Origin: Naumannella cuiyingiana
Lineage (GTDB): Bacteria > Actinomycetota > Actinomycetes > Propionibacteriales > Propionibacteriaceae
NCBI RefSeq assembly: GCF_013408305.1
Contig: NZ_JACBZS010000001.1
Coordinates: 496,001 to 560,000, forward strand
Length of the DNA stretch: 64,000 nt
Direction of reading: 5' to 3'
The notes under the pieces are model-generated. The model ran no database searches and was not told the origin of the DNA. It was given only the letters and a program-made list of their open reading frames with translations. Positions 41,625-49,934 of the stretch are shown piece after piece (position 1 is the stretch's first letter; the number at the start of each line of letters is the position of its first letter). The position numbers and the translations under genes are program-made.

Positions 41625-42332
41625 TCAGGCGACCTCCCGTGCCCCGAAGATCGCGGTGCCGATGCGGATCACCGTGGCTCCGTGGGCGATCGCCGCCGCG
41701 AAGTCCCCGGACATCCCCATCGACAGCTCGTCCCACTCCCCCGCGACACCGCCCTCGCGCAGTTCGCGCTGCAGTTGCTGCATCGAGGCGAAACAGCCCG
41801 CCACCCGCGCGGGATCGTCGGTGTTGGCCGCGAGGGTCATCAAGCCCACGACCCGCAGCGCGTGGTAGGGCGCCAGGGCCCCGGCGAACTCGGCGACCTG
41901 CGCGGGCGCCAGCCCGAACTTCGACTCCTCGCCCGAGGAGTTCACCTGGACGAACACGTCGAGGCCCCGCCCGAGCGCCTGCAGCCGACGATCCAGCGCC
42001 TCGGCGACCCGGACCGAGTCGAGCGCGTGGAACTCGCTCGCGTGCTCGGCGACCAGCTTGGCCTTGTTGGTCTGCAGGTGCCCGATCGCCGCCCAGCGCA
42101 GGCCGGCCAGCTCGCCCAGCTCGTCGGCCTTGGCCGCGAGCTCCTGGGGCTTGTTCTCACCGAACTCGCGCATCCCGGCCGCAAAGGCGGCGCGCACGGC
42201 CTCCGCCGGCTGGGTCTTCGACACCGGCAGCAGCCGCACCCCGGCCGGATCGCGACCGGCGGCCGCACAGGCCTCGTCGATCCGGCCGCGTACCCGCGCC
42301 AGCCGCGCGGCGATCTCACCCACGAGTTCCAC
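41625..42332 (-). CDS. yggS: YggS/PLPBP-family pyridoxal-phosphate homeostasis protein
   Basis: A 235-residue single-domain alanine-racemase-like barrel. The PLP lysine is Lys39 in LLPVSKTQPAEAV; FGENKPQELAAKADEL, WAAIGHLQTNKAK, VFVQVNSSGEESKFG, GLMTLAA and LSMGMSGDFAAAI are the family blocks. These proteins bind PLP and balance vitamin B6 and amino acid pools but have no known catalysis. It lies downstream of the VWA genes on the same strand, 44 bp away. Confidence 0.92.
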   Translation of the reverse strand: MELVGEIAARLARVRGRIDEACAAAGRDPAGVRLLPVSKTQPAEAVRAAFAAGMREFGENKPQELAAKADELGELAGLRWAAIGHLQTNKAKLVAEHASEFHALDSVRVAEALDRRLQALGRGLDVFVQVNSSGEESKFGLAPAQVAEFAGALAPYHALRVVGLMTLAANTDDPARVAGCFASMQQLQRELREGGVAGEWDELSMGMSGDFAAAIAHGATVIRIGTAIFGAREVA

Positions 42333-42376
42333 CCATCCGAGTCCTGCCCATCCGAGTCCTGCGCATCGTTCTCAGC

Positions 42377-43333
42377 TCACGGCCAGCGCGCGGCGAGCGA
42401 GACGACGCCGACGGCAGACAACAACGCGAACAACAGCCCGAAACCGGCGTAGCGGCTGGTCACCTCCTGGTCGACCTTCTCGTAGCCGACCGAGGAGGAG
42501 ATGTTGGCATAGACCTCGCGGAGCTGTTCGGCAGACGCGGCCTCATAGGCCTGGCCGCCGGAGATCCGGGCGACGGCCTCCAGCTCGTTGTGGTCGACCG
42601 GGACGGGCTCGCGGCGGCCGTCGATCTCCACATAGCCGTCCTGGGTGCCGTAGGCGATCGTGTAGACGGGCACATTGCGGTCGCGGGCGACCTGGGCCGC
42701 CTGGGCGGCCGGCGTACCCCACGTCGTCTTGCCGTCGGACAGCAACACGATCCGGGCGGGGAGCTGCTCGCCGTTGTCGGTCGGCGGAAGCTGCAGCAGC
42801 GCATCGAGCGAGCTGAGGATGCCCTCGCCGATCGCGGTCGACGGCATCAGCGTGAGCTGGTCGATCGCGGCGGTCGCCCGCTCGCGGTCCGGGGTCGGCG
42901 GGACCAGGATCTGCGCGGTCGCGGCGAACGCGACGACGCTGACGTTGTAGCCGGGCGGCAGCGACTCGATGAATGCGGTGGCGCCGGCCTTGGCGGCCGC
43001 CAGCCGGTTCGGCGCGACGTCCTCGGCCTCCATCGACAGCGAGACGTCCATGGTCACCACGATGGTGGCCCGCTCGCGCGGCACGTCCACCTGCTGCTTC
43101 GGCCGGGCATAGGCCACCACCAGCGCGGTCAGGCTGGCCAGCGCCAGCACCACGGCGAGGTGACGCTTCCAGGCGGGCTCGCGCTGCACCAGTTGCTGCA
43201 CCGCCTGCCAGCTACTGCGGCCGCGGTCGCGGCGCAGCCAGCAGAACAGCCCGTAGAGCCCGGCCAGCGCCGGCACCAGCAGCAGCCACCACAGCCGCTC
43301 GGGGTTCAGGAACTGGATCCAGTCGTTGATCAT
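42377..43333 (-). CDS. VWA-domain membrane protein (BatA type), copy 2
   Basis: A 318-residue protein with N-terminal transmembrane helices (about residues 12-32 and 58-78), a von Willebrand A domain with a complete MIDAS site (VTMDVSLSMEAEDVAP; later SDG in VLLSDGKTTWG), and a C-terminal helix. It is paralogous to the preceding gene. ATG 43333 overlaps that gene's stop (ATGA). Probably works with the MoxR ATPase at the membrane. Confidence 0.87.
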   Translation of the reverse strand: MINDWIQFLNPERLWWLLLVPALAGLYGLFCWLRRDRGRSSWQAVQQLVQREPAWKRHLAVVLALASLTALVVAYARPKQQVDVPRERATIVVTMDVSLSMEAEDVAPNRLAAAKAGATAFIESLPPGYNVSVVAFAATAQILVPPTPDRERATAAIDQLTLMPSTAIGEGILSSLDALLQLPPTDNGEQLPARIVLLSDGKTTWGTPAAQAAQVARDRNVPVYTIAYGTQDGYVEIDGRREPVPVDHNELEAVARISGGQAYEAASAEQLREVYANISSSVGYEKVDQEVTSRYAGFGLLFALLSAVGVVSLAARWP

Positions 43334-44307
43334 GACGGCCACCTCGCACTCAACGAGATCGTGCTCAGCGCGGCCAGGACGGCGAACACGCCGGCATACA
43401 TTGCATAGCGCGCGGTGACATCGCGCCGCGCCTCCTCGAAGCCCACCTCGGATTCCACCTGTTGGTAGACATTGCGCAGCTCCTCGGCCGAGGACGCCGT
43501 CAGCGCCCGACCGCCGCTGCGCTCGGCGATCTGCCGCATCTCCTCGACATTCACCGGCACCGGCTGGCGCTCGTTGTCGAGATCGACGTAGCCGTTCTCG
43601 GTGCCGTAGGCGATGGTGAAGACCGGTACGCCGGCGTCGGCCGCCACCGCAGCGCCCTGCACCCCCGGCCGGCCGACATTGGTCTGCCCGTCGGACAACA
43701 CCACGATCGCGCCCGGCGGCGGCTCGTCACCGTCGCCCTTCGGCGCCTGCTGCAGGGCGTTCATGGCGACCACGATCGACTCGCCGATCGCGGTGGAGTC
43801 GCGCAGTTCGAGCTGGGCGATCGCGCCCTCGACGGCCTGCCGGTTCAGCGTCGGCGGGACGACCACGCCGGGATTGCCGGACAGGCTGACCAGGGCCACG
43901 TTGTAGGTCGGCGGCACCCCGTTGACGAACTCCGTCGCCGCCGTCTTGGCCGCCTCGATCCGGCTCGGCTCGACATCGGTCGCCGCCATCGACTGCGACA
44001 CATCGAGCACCACCACCACGGTCGCCCGCTCCACGCGTACCCGGTCCAGGCCGACCGGCTTGGCCCAGGCGACCGTCAGCGTGACCAGGCTGAGCAACGC
44101 CATCGCCACGGCCAGGTGGCGCCGCCACTGCGAGGTCCGAGGCATCGCCAGCTCCAGCATGGCGGTGTTGGTGAAGCGCATGGCCTTGCGGTTGCGCCGG
44201 CGAGACAGCAGCAGGTACGCCCCGGCGAGCAGCGGGATCGCGAGCAGCGCCAGCAGCCGCTGCGGAAAGTCCAGCGACTCCGGCACCAGGTAGTCCAGCG
44301 GGTTCAC
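43330..44307 (-). CDS. VWA-domain membrane protein (BatA type), copy 1
   Basis: A 325-residue paralogue of copy 2 with the same order: two N-terminal helices, MIDAS VVLDVSQSMAATDVEP, IVVLSDGQTNVG, FTIAYGTENGYVDLDNERQP, and a last helix ending in LSARWPS. Tandem duplication is clear from residue-level similarity across the whole length (for example FTIAYGT/YTIAYGT and SAEELRNVY/SAEQLREVY). Overlaps the DUF58 gene by 4 bp. Confidence 0.88.
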   Translation of the reverse strand: MNPLDYLVPESLDFPQRLLALLAIPLLAGAYLLLSRRRNRKAMRFTNTAMLELAMPRTSQWRRHLAVAMALLSLVTLTVAWAKPVGLDRVRVERATVVVVLDVSQSMAATDVEPSRIEAAKTAATEFVNGVPPTYNVALVSLSGNPGVVVPPTLNRQAVEGAIAQLELRDSTAIGESIVVAMNALQQAPKGDGDEPPPGAIVVLSDGQTNVGRPGVQGAAVAADAGVPVFTIAYGTENGYVDLDNERQPVPVNVEEMRQIAERSGGRALTASSAEELRNVYQQVESEVGFEEARRDVTARYAMYAGVFAVLAALSTISLSARWPS

Positions 44308-45350
44308 CGGGCGACCCCCCGCGGCGGCGCGTGCAGCCGGCTCGCCACCCGCCGGTAGGCCAGCACGAAGCGGGCGATGTCGGCGACCCAGTCAGCATCG
44401 GTGCGCAACTGGATGTGCCCGGCACCGGCCCGGCGCAGCGCGATCCGGATCCGCTCGCGCTGGGCGGCCGCGACCGCATTCATCCGGTCGCGGGCCCCGG
44501 AGTCCGACGTGTTCACATAACGCTCGAAGGTCGTCTCGGGGTCGCGGATCAGCACCTCGCCGACATTCGGGAAGTCGAGCTCGCGGGCATCCACCACCTC
44601 GACGGCCAGGACCTGCTGGCGCGCCGACATGTGCCGGATCGGACGCTCCCAGGCCGGCTCGACGTCCGGGTCGAGCTCGGTGTCGCCGGCGGTCACGAAG
44701 TCGGACACGATGACCCGCAGGCCCCGGCGCCGCTCGGTTCGGTTCAGGTGCTCGATGCCGTCGGCGAGGCTGGTCCGGGCGGGCGTGTGGTCGGGCACGA
44801 TCGGGTCGGTCAGCAGCCGGCGGAGCAGACCGTAGAGCGCGGTACGCCCGGCGCCCGCCGGCAGCCGGCGGATCCCGTCGGGCCGCAGGATGGCGCCGCC
44901 GAACCGGTCACCCTGACGCTGGCCGAGGAACCCGATGGTGGCGATGGCGGCGATGCCGAGGTCACGCTTGGTGACGCCCGCGGTGCCCCAGTTCATCTTG
45001 GGGAAGGCGTCGAGCAGTGCCCAGACCTCCAGCTCGCGGTCGGCGACGGTGTCGCGGACGTGCGGCACGGTGGTCCGCGCCGTGACCGCCCAGTCCATCC
45101 GGCGGACATCGTCCTGGCCGGGCTGGTAGGGGCGCGCGTCGTTGTGTTCGGAGCCGGCGCCGGGCAGCAGCCCGAGATGATCGCCGTGCAGGAAGCCGTC
45201 CAGGCGTCGGGCGATGGTCAACTCGAGGCGGCGCAGCGCCGCCTCGGGCGCGAGCTGGCTGATCGGCAGCGTCGCGGCCCGCGGGACCTCGACGACCGAG
45301 CGGAGCGCCGCGGTGGAGCTGTGCGGCGCGGAATGCAGGGGCGCGGCCAC
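44304..45350 (-). CDS. DUF58-domain protein of the MoxR operon
   Basis: A 348-residue soluble protein. LDGFLHGDHLGLLPGAGSEH and NDARPYQPGQDDVRRMDWAV are the conserved DUF58 start, and VWALLDAFPKMNWG is the usual MIDAS-like strand, with D-x-F-x-K replacing DxSxS. Partner of MoxR ATPases in many bacteria. Begins at GTG 45350, 3 bp after the MoxR stop. Confidence 0.88.
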   Translation of the reverse strand: MAAPLHSAPHSSTAALRSVVEVPRAATLPISQLAPEAALRRLELTIARRLDGFLHGDHLGLLPGAGSEHNDARPYQPGQDDVRRMDWAVTARTTVPHVRDTVADRELEVWALLDAFPKMNWGTAGVTKRDLGIAAIATIGFLGQRQGDRFGGAILRPDGIRRLPAGAGRTALYGLLRRLLTDPIVPDHTPARTSLADGIEHLNRTERRRGLRVIVSDFVTAGDTELDPDVEPAWERPIRHMSARQQVLAVEVVDARELDFPNVGEVLIRDPETTFERYVNTSDSGARDRMNAVAAAQRERIRIALRRAGAGHIQLRTDADWVADIARFVLAYRRVASRLHAPPRGVAR

Positions 45351-45353
45351 TGC

Positions 45354-46502
45354 TCAGCCCCGCGGGAACTGCTGCCCGGGCGGCGGGAATGCCGGCCCCG
45401 GCTGGGCCTGCCCGTGCGGCTGGCCCTGCCCGTGCGGCTGGCCCTGGGGCTGGCCGGGCTGGAGTTGCGGCTGGTCCTGCGAGCCCTGCTCACCCTCCCA
45501 GACCGGCGTCGGCGCCGGCACCATGGCAAGGATCCGCTCGATCACCTGGCCGGGCTCGATGTTGTCGGCGACGGCGTCGAAGCCGAGCACCAGCCGGTGG
45601 GCCATCACGTCCTTGGCGACGGCCTGGACATCGGTCGGCAGCACGTAGTCGCGGCCGTGGATCAGCGCCAGGGCACGCGAGGCGGCGACCAGGCCGAGGG
45701 TGGCGCGCGGGCTCGCCCCGATCTGGATCACCGACGCCAGGTCGGGCATGTCGAACTCGGCCGGCGAGCGGGTGGCCAGCACCAGCCGGACGATGTACTC
45801 GGCGACGAGGTTGTGCACGAACACGTCGGAGGCCATGTCCTGCAGTTGGCGTACCAGCTCCGGGGAGAGGACGTTGCGCGCCTCGGGCGGGTGCACGCTC
45901 ATCCGGCGCAGGATCTCGAATTCCTCGTTGCCGCGCGGATAGGGCACGTCGACCTTGAGCAGGAACCGGTCGCGCTGGGCCTCGGGCAGCGGGTAGACGC
46001 CCTCGGACTCCACCGGGTTCTGGGTGGCGATCACGATGAACGGATTCGGGGTGGGGTGGGTCTGACCGCCGAGCGAGACCTGCTTCTCCGCCATCAACTC
46101 CAGCATCGCCGACTGCACCTTGGCCGGGGCGCGGTTGATCTCGTCGGCGAGGACGAAGTTGACGAAGATCGGGCCGAGCTCGACCTCGAAGGACTCGCTG
46201 CTCTGGGAGTAGATGCGGGTGCCGACGATGTCGGAGGGCACCAGATCGGGGGTGAACTGGATGCGGGCGAAGCTGCCGCCGACGACCGTGGCGAAGCTGC
46301 GCACGGCCAGCGTCTTGGCGACGCCCGGTACGCCCTCGAGCAGGCAGTGCCCGCGCGCCAGCAGCGACACCATCAACTGCTCGACCATGTGGTCCTGGCC
46401 GACGATGACCCGTTGCACCTGCGCGATCGACTCGCCGAGGAGGCGCGCGGCCTCCTGGTTCGACAACTGACCGGTTGGCTGGTCGGACGGGCTGGGGCTC
46501 AC
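45354..46502 (-). CDS. MoxR-family AAA+ ATPase
   Basis: A 382-residue ATPase. Walker A is LLEGVPGVAKT near residue 55, Walker B FVLADEINRAPAKVQSAML, sensor 1 VIATQNPVESEGVYPLPEAQ, and sensor 2 lies in QIGASPRATLGL. A C-terminal tail of about 45 residues is a low-complexity repeat of Gly-Gln-Pro-His units (GQPHGQGQPHGQAQPGP), unusual for the family. GTG 46502 follows CAGGAG. Acts as a chaperone for metal insertion or complex assembly together with the DUF58 and VWA proteins. Confidence 0.9.
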   Translation of the reverse strand: MSPSPSDQPTGQLSNQEAARLLGESIAQVQRVIVGQDHMVEQLMVSLLARGHCLLEGVPGVAKTLAVRSFATVVGGSFARIQFTPDLVPSDIVGTRIYSQSSESFEVELGPIFVNFVLADEINRAPAKVQSAMLELMAEKQVSLGGQTHPTPNPFIVIATQNPVESEGVYPLPEAQRDRFLLKVDVPYPRGNEEFEILRRMSVHPPEARNVLSPELVRQLQDMASDVFVHNLVAEYIVRLVLATRSPAEFDMPDLASVIQIGASPRATLGLVAASRALALIHGRDYVLPTDVQAVAKDVMAHRLVLGFDAVADNIEPGQVIERILAMVPAPTPVWEGEQGSQDQPQLQPGQPQGQPHGQGQPHGQAQPGPAFPPPGQQFPRG

Positions 46503-46745
46503 GAACAACTCCTGCGGGTCGGGGTGACGGCGGCGGACGCCGGCCGCGGCCGGCACCGGGAGCCGACCGCCGGGTCAACGATACCCGCGCGGGGGTTGCT
46601 CGCTTATCTTGCTCGGTGCGGCCTGTGCGGGCCCTGTGCGGTCGCCCGGGTGTGCCGCCGGACCCGGCAGAATGGTCGGCGACCCGGCGTGCGATGCCGG
46701 GCAGGCGGGGCGTTGTCGGCTCCGGACGTGATGGAATGAGGAGCG

Positions 46746-47636
46746 ATGCCCGCACCCGACCTGTACCCGCTGACGGCCTCCGATCCGCCCAGGATCGGAG
46801 GCTTCTGGCTGGACGCCCGGGTCGCGGCGCACGAATCCGGCACCGGATTCCTGGCCCACAGCACCACACCGCGCGCCGACGGCCGCTCCGATGTGATCCT
46901 GGTCCAGCTCAACTCCGGCGCCGCGGAGGATCCGGCGGCCCGCGACCGGTTCGCCGGGGTGATCAACGACCTGCACATCGACGACGTGGTGGCCCGCGGC
47001 GGCGACGGCCAGGCCGACGGTCGGCTCGGGCGCCGGTTCGTCGACGAATCCACCGGCGCCCCACCCGCGGCGAACCCGCGCGAGCCCGCCCCCTGGGTGG
47101 CGCTGGCCGCCGACGGCACCGACGGCCCGGTGCGGGTGGCCGACGGGCTGCTGCGCGAGGTCCAGCTCGCCGATGTCGCCCCCCAGGGCACCCCGAGCGG
47201 GCCCGACTACCAGCTCCCCTGGATCCAGCGGATCGCGCCCGGGCTGACCCGAATGTGGCCGCTGCCGTGGCCGGGCCGGTTCGACCGGGCCGGCTGGGTG
47301 AGCATCCTGATCAGTTGGCTGCTGATGTTGTTGCTGGCCGCCCTCGCGGTGCTGATCGCGATCCTGATCTTCCGCAACGAGCCGCCCCAGCAGCCGCCGC
47401 CCATCATCCAGCCGACCCAGGGCGGTGGCTCGGGCTCTGGCAGCCCGCAGTCGCAGGAGCCGAGCGACGGCCAGGATTCGTCCAGCCCGCAGCCCAGCGA
47501 CGGCGGCTCGCAGTCGGGGAGCCCGGAACCGAGCGGCCAGGACTCCGGCAGCGCCTCGCCGAGCGAATCGCGTTCGCCGTCGCCCGGCGGCGAGTCGAGC
47601 GGGCCCGGGGCGCCGACCACGAGGTCGCGGCTGTGA
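46746..47636 (+). CDS. Single-pass membrane protein with Ser/Pro/Gly-rich tail
   Basis: A 296-residue protein of unknown function. The N-terminal 180 residues are soluble (IGGFWLDARVAAHESGTGFL, VILVQLNSGAAEDPAARDRF, VADGLLREVQLADVAPQG). One transmembrane helix (about 183-209) is followed by about 85 residues composed almost only of Gln, Ser, Pro, Gly, Asp and Glu. The tail looks like an extracellular stalk or disordered spacer. TGAGGAG precedes the start. Divergent from moxR and the first gene of a three-gene operon. Confidence 0.75.
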   Translation: MPAPDLYPLTASDPPRIGGFWLDARVAAHESGTGFLAHSTTPRADGRSDVILVQLNSGAAEDPAARDRFAGVINDLHIDDVVARGGDGQADGRLGRRFVDESTGAPPAANPREPAPWVALAADGTDGPVRVADGLLREVQLADVAPQGTPSGPDYQLPWIQRIAPGLTRMWPLPWPGRFDRAGWVSILISWLLMLLLAALAVLIAILIFRNEPPQQPPPIIQPTQGGGSGSGSPQSQEPSDGQDSSSPQPSDGGSQSGSPEPSGQDSGSASPSESRSPSPGGESSGPGAPTTRSRL

Positions 47637-48481
47637 CCCGCGCTGCCGCGGCGTACCCCTCACCGGCGGGTGAGCTGCCACGGTTGATCGCCTCCGATCT
47701 GGACGGCACGTTCCTGTCACCGGACGGAACGGTCTCCGAGCTCAACCTGGCCGCGATCGCCGCCGCCCGCGACGCCGGGATCGGGGTGGTCTTCGCGACC
47801 GGCCGGCCGCCGCGCTGGCTGGACGTGCTGCGCGGCCTGCCGTGCGACGAGCAGCGGGTGATCTGCTCCAACGGGGCGCTGGTCTTCGACCTGTCGGACG
47901 ACCGCCCCCTGATCAGCCACCCGCTGCCGGCCGCACTGGTGGCTGAGGTGGTCGCGATGATCCGCGAGCGGTTGCCCGGCGTGGCGTTCGGGGTGGAGCT
48001 GGGTCTGCGGTTCGGCACCGAACCCGACTATGTCCGCAACAGCGCCGATCATCATCCGGAGCAGTCCACCGTGGCGCCGGCCGAGGAGCTGGTCGGGGCG
48101 GGACCGGTGATCAAGCTGTTGGTGCAGCATGTGGCGTACAGCTCCGACGACCTGCACGCGATCGTCGAACTCCTGCTCGGGGACCGGGTCACGGTGACGC
48201 ATTCCTCATTCGGTGATCTCGGGCTGCTGGAGATCAGCGCCGCCGGGGTGTCGAAGGCCTCGACGCTGGCCGAGTACTGCCGGGGGCTCGGGATCGACGC
48301 GGCCGACGTGGCCGCATTCGGCGACATGCCCAACGATGCCGAGATGCTCGGCTGGGTGGGCCGCCCGTACGTGATGGCGCACGCGCACGCCAGCCTGGCG
48401 GGGCTGGGGGCGCCGGCGATCGGGTCGAACGCCGATTCCGCGGTCGGGCGGACGATCTTGTCGTGGCTGGGCCGGGAGTGA
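47633..48481 (+). CDS. HAD-superfamily phosphatase, Cof/type IIB
   Basis: A 282-residue hydrolase. The nucleophile motif is LIASDLDGTFLSPDG near residues 18-32, motif II is VVFATGRPP, the lysine is in AAGVSKASTLAEYC, and motif IV is VAAFGDMPNDAEML. The large C2B cap is present. Such enzymes hydrolyse sugar phosphates and related metabolites. GTG 47633 overlaps the previous stop by 4 bp. Confidence 0.88.
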   Translation: MTRAAAAYPSPAGELPRLIASDLDGTFLSPDGTVSELNLAAIAAARDAGIGVVFATGRPPRWLDVLRGLPCDEQRVICSNGALVFDLSDDRPLISHPLPAALVAEVVAMIRERLPGVAFGVELGLRFGTEPDYVRNSADHHPEQSTVAPAEELVGAGPVIKLLVQHVAYSSDDLHAIVELLLGDRVTVTHSSFGDLGLLEISAAGVSKASTLAEYCRGLGIDAADVAAFGDMPNDAEMLGWVGRPYVMAHAHASLAGLGAPAIGSNADSAVGRTILSWLGRE

Positions 48482-49686
48482 CCGCAGCGGGTACGCGCGG
48501 CGGCCCGGCGCGCTGGGCACGCGCGCTCGCCCTGCTGGTTCCGCCGGCGCTGGTCGCGATCGCCGTCGGTGCGGTCGGGCTCGAGCTGGGGACGCTGATC
48601 CCGTTCGAGCCGTTCGCCCTGGACCTCGGCATCTACCGGCGGGCCGGCGAGCAGGTGCTCACCGGGCAGGACTTCTACGCCCGCCCCGTCGGCGGTTGGC
48701 CGTTCATCTATCCGCCGTTCGCGGCCCTGCTCTCCGTGCCGCTGGCGCTGCTCGCCTGGCCGGTCGCGGTGATCGCCTGGGCCGTGCTGAATGCGGGCCT
48801 GCTGATGCTGATCGGGCGCCGGTTCGGGCTGGCCGGCTGGCGGCTCAGCGTCTTCACCGCGGCGGTGATCATCGCCGTCGAGCCGATCCGGATCACGATC
48901 GCCTTCGGGCAGATCAACATCGCCTTGCTGGCGCTGGTGCTGCTGGACCTGTTGCCGGCACCCGGTCGCCGCCGCCGGGGGCCGGTCGGCTGGCTCGCCG
49001 GGGTGGCGACCGGGATCAAGCTGACACCCGGAATCTTCGCCGTCCAACAGTTCCTGGCCGGACGGCGCCGGGTGGCATTGATCATCTTCGGCACCTTCCT
49101 CGCGTCGGTGATCATCGGATTCGCGATCCTGCCGGGGGCATCGGTGACGTTCTGGACGCGGCTGGTGGGCGGCGACTCCGGGATCAACGACGGGATCTTC
49201 CACTACACGAACCAGTCCGTGCTCGGCAATGCCGTGCGGCTCTTCGGCGCGGACGCCCAGCGCCCGGCCCTCGCAGTGGCCGCGGTCGCCGGCCTGGCCG
49301 GGCTGGCCGCGGGCGCGCTGTGGCAGCGCCTGGACCAGCCGGCCCTCGGGCTCTGCCTGACCGGCTTCGCCGCACTGGTCGCCTCGCCCATCTCGTGGTC
49401 GCACCACTACGTGTGGGTGCTGCCGCTCGGCCTGGTGCTGTTGCGGCGGGCGGGCATCCCGTGGGGGCTGCGGGTCAGCGGATGGGCACTGGTCGGCTAT
49501 GTGGCGCTGGCGCCGTTCAACCTGTTGCCCTACGCCGAACAGGAGACCTGGCCGCTGTGGATCCGGCTGGCCGACGCCGCCGGCCTGGCGCTCGCCCTGA
49601 TCTTCCTCGGTACGGCCCTGGTCCTCGGGGTACGCCGGATCCGTGCCCGGGCACGCGCGGGGACCCCCGCGGCCGCGACCGGATAG
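48478..49686 (+). CDS. GT87-family polyprenol-dependent mannosyltransferase (DUF2029)
   Basis: A 402-residue membrane enzyme with about ten helices. The first loop has DLGIYRRAGEQVLTGQDFYA (the Asp is the expected catalytic residue), followed by WPFIYPPFAALLSVPLALL; SPISWSHHYVW in a later loop is family-typical. It would use polyprenyl-phosphate-mannose to extend cell-envelope glycolipids on the outer face. GTGA overlap with the phosphatase gene. Confidence 0.85.
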   Translation: MTAAGTRGGPARWARALALLVPPALVAIAVGAVGLELGTLIPFEPFALDLGIYRRAGEQVLTGQDFYARPVGGWPFIYPPFAALLSVPLALLAWPVAVIAWAVLNAGLLMLIGRRFGLAGWRLSVFTAAVIIAVEPIRITIAFGQINIALLALVLLDLLPAPGRRRRGPVGWLAGVATGIKLTPGIFAVQQFLAGRRRVALIIFGTFLASVIIGFAILPGASVTFWTRLVGGDSGINDGIFHYTNQSVLGNAVRLFGADAQRPALAVAAVAGLAGLAAGALWQRLDQPALGLCLTGFAALVASPISWSHHYVWVLPLGLVLLRRAGIPWGLRVSGWALVGYVALAPFNLLPYAEQETWPLWIRLADAAGLALALIFLGTALVLGVRRIRARARAGTPAAATG

Positions 49687-49701
49687 GCTTCCGCCCGGCA
49701 C

Positions 49702-49778
49702 GGGGCGGTAGCTCAGCAGGTCAGAGCAGGGGACTCATAATCCCTGGGTCGCGGGTTCGAGCCCCGCCCGCCCCACCA
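49702..49778 (+). tRNA. tRNA-Met (anticodon CAT), CCA encoded
   Basis: Acceptor GGGGCGG/CCGCCCC, D-arm GCTC-AGCAGGTCA-GAGC, anticodon stem-loop GGGGA-CTCATAA-TCCCT, T-arm GCGGG-TTCGAGC-CCCGC, discriminator A and an encoded CCA at 49776-49778. Elongator Met is favoured; a tRNA-Ile2 with lysidine at C34 cannot be excluded by eye. Confidence 0.92.
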
Positions 49779-49883
49779 AGTACCGAGCATCTCGAACGCG
49801 ACGACCATGGGCTGAGCGCACGAGACATATCGGGCTGAGGCGCCTGACCGCGACGAGCGACGATGACCTAAATTTGCCGTGGA

Positions 49884-49908
49884 GTTGCAACCCGTCGGAC
49901 GGTGCAAC
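49884..49908. promoter_or_regulatory. Inverted repeat GTTGCA-N13-TGCAAC upstream of aldehyde dehydrogenase
   Basis: Exact 6-bp arms, 27 bp before the aldehyde dehydrogenase start and ten bases after a possible -10 TAAATT (49869-49874). The inner bases (CCGT..ACGG) extend the pairing imperfectly. A candidate operator or leader hairpin. Confidence 0.4.
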
Positions 49909-49934
49909 CGAGATCGTGAGAGACGAGGGCGTAC

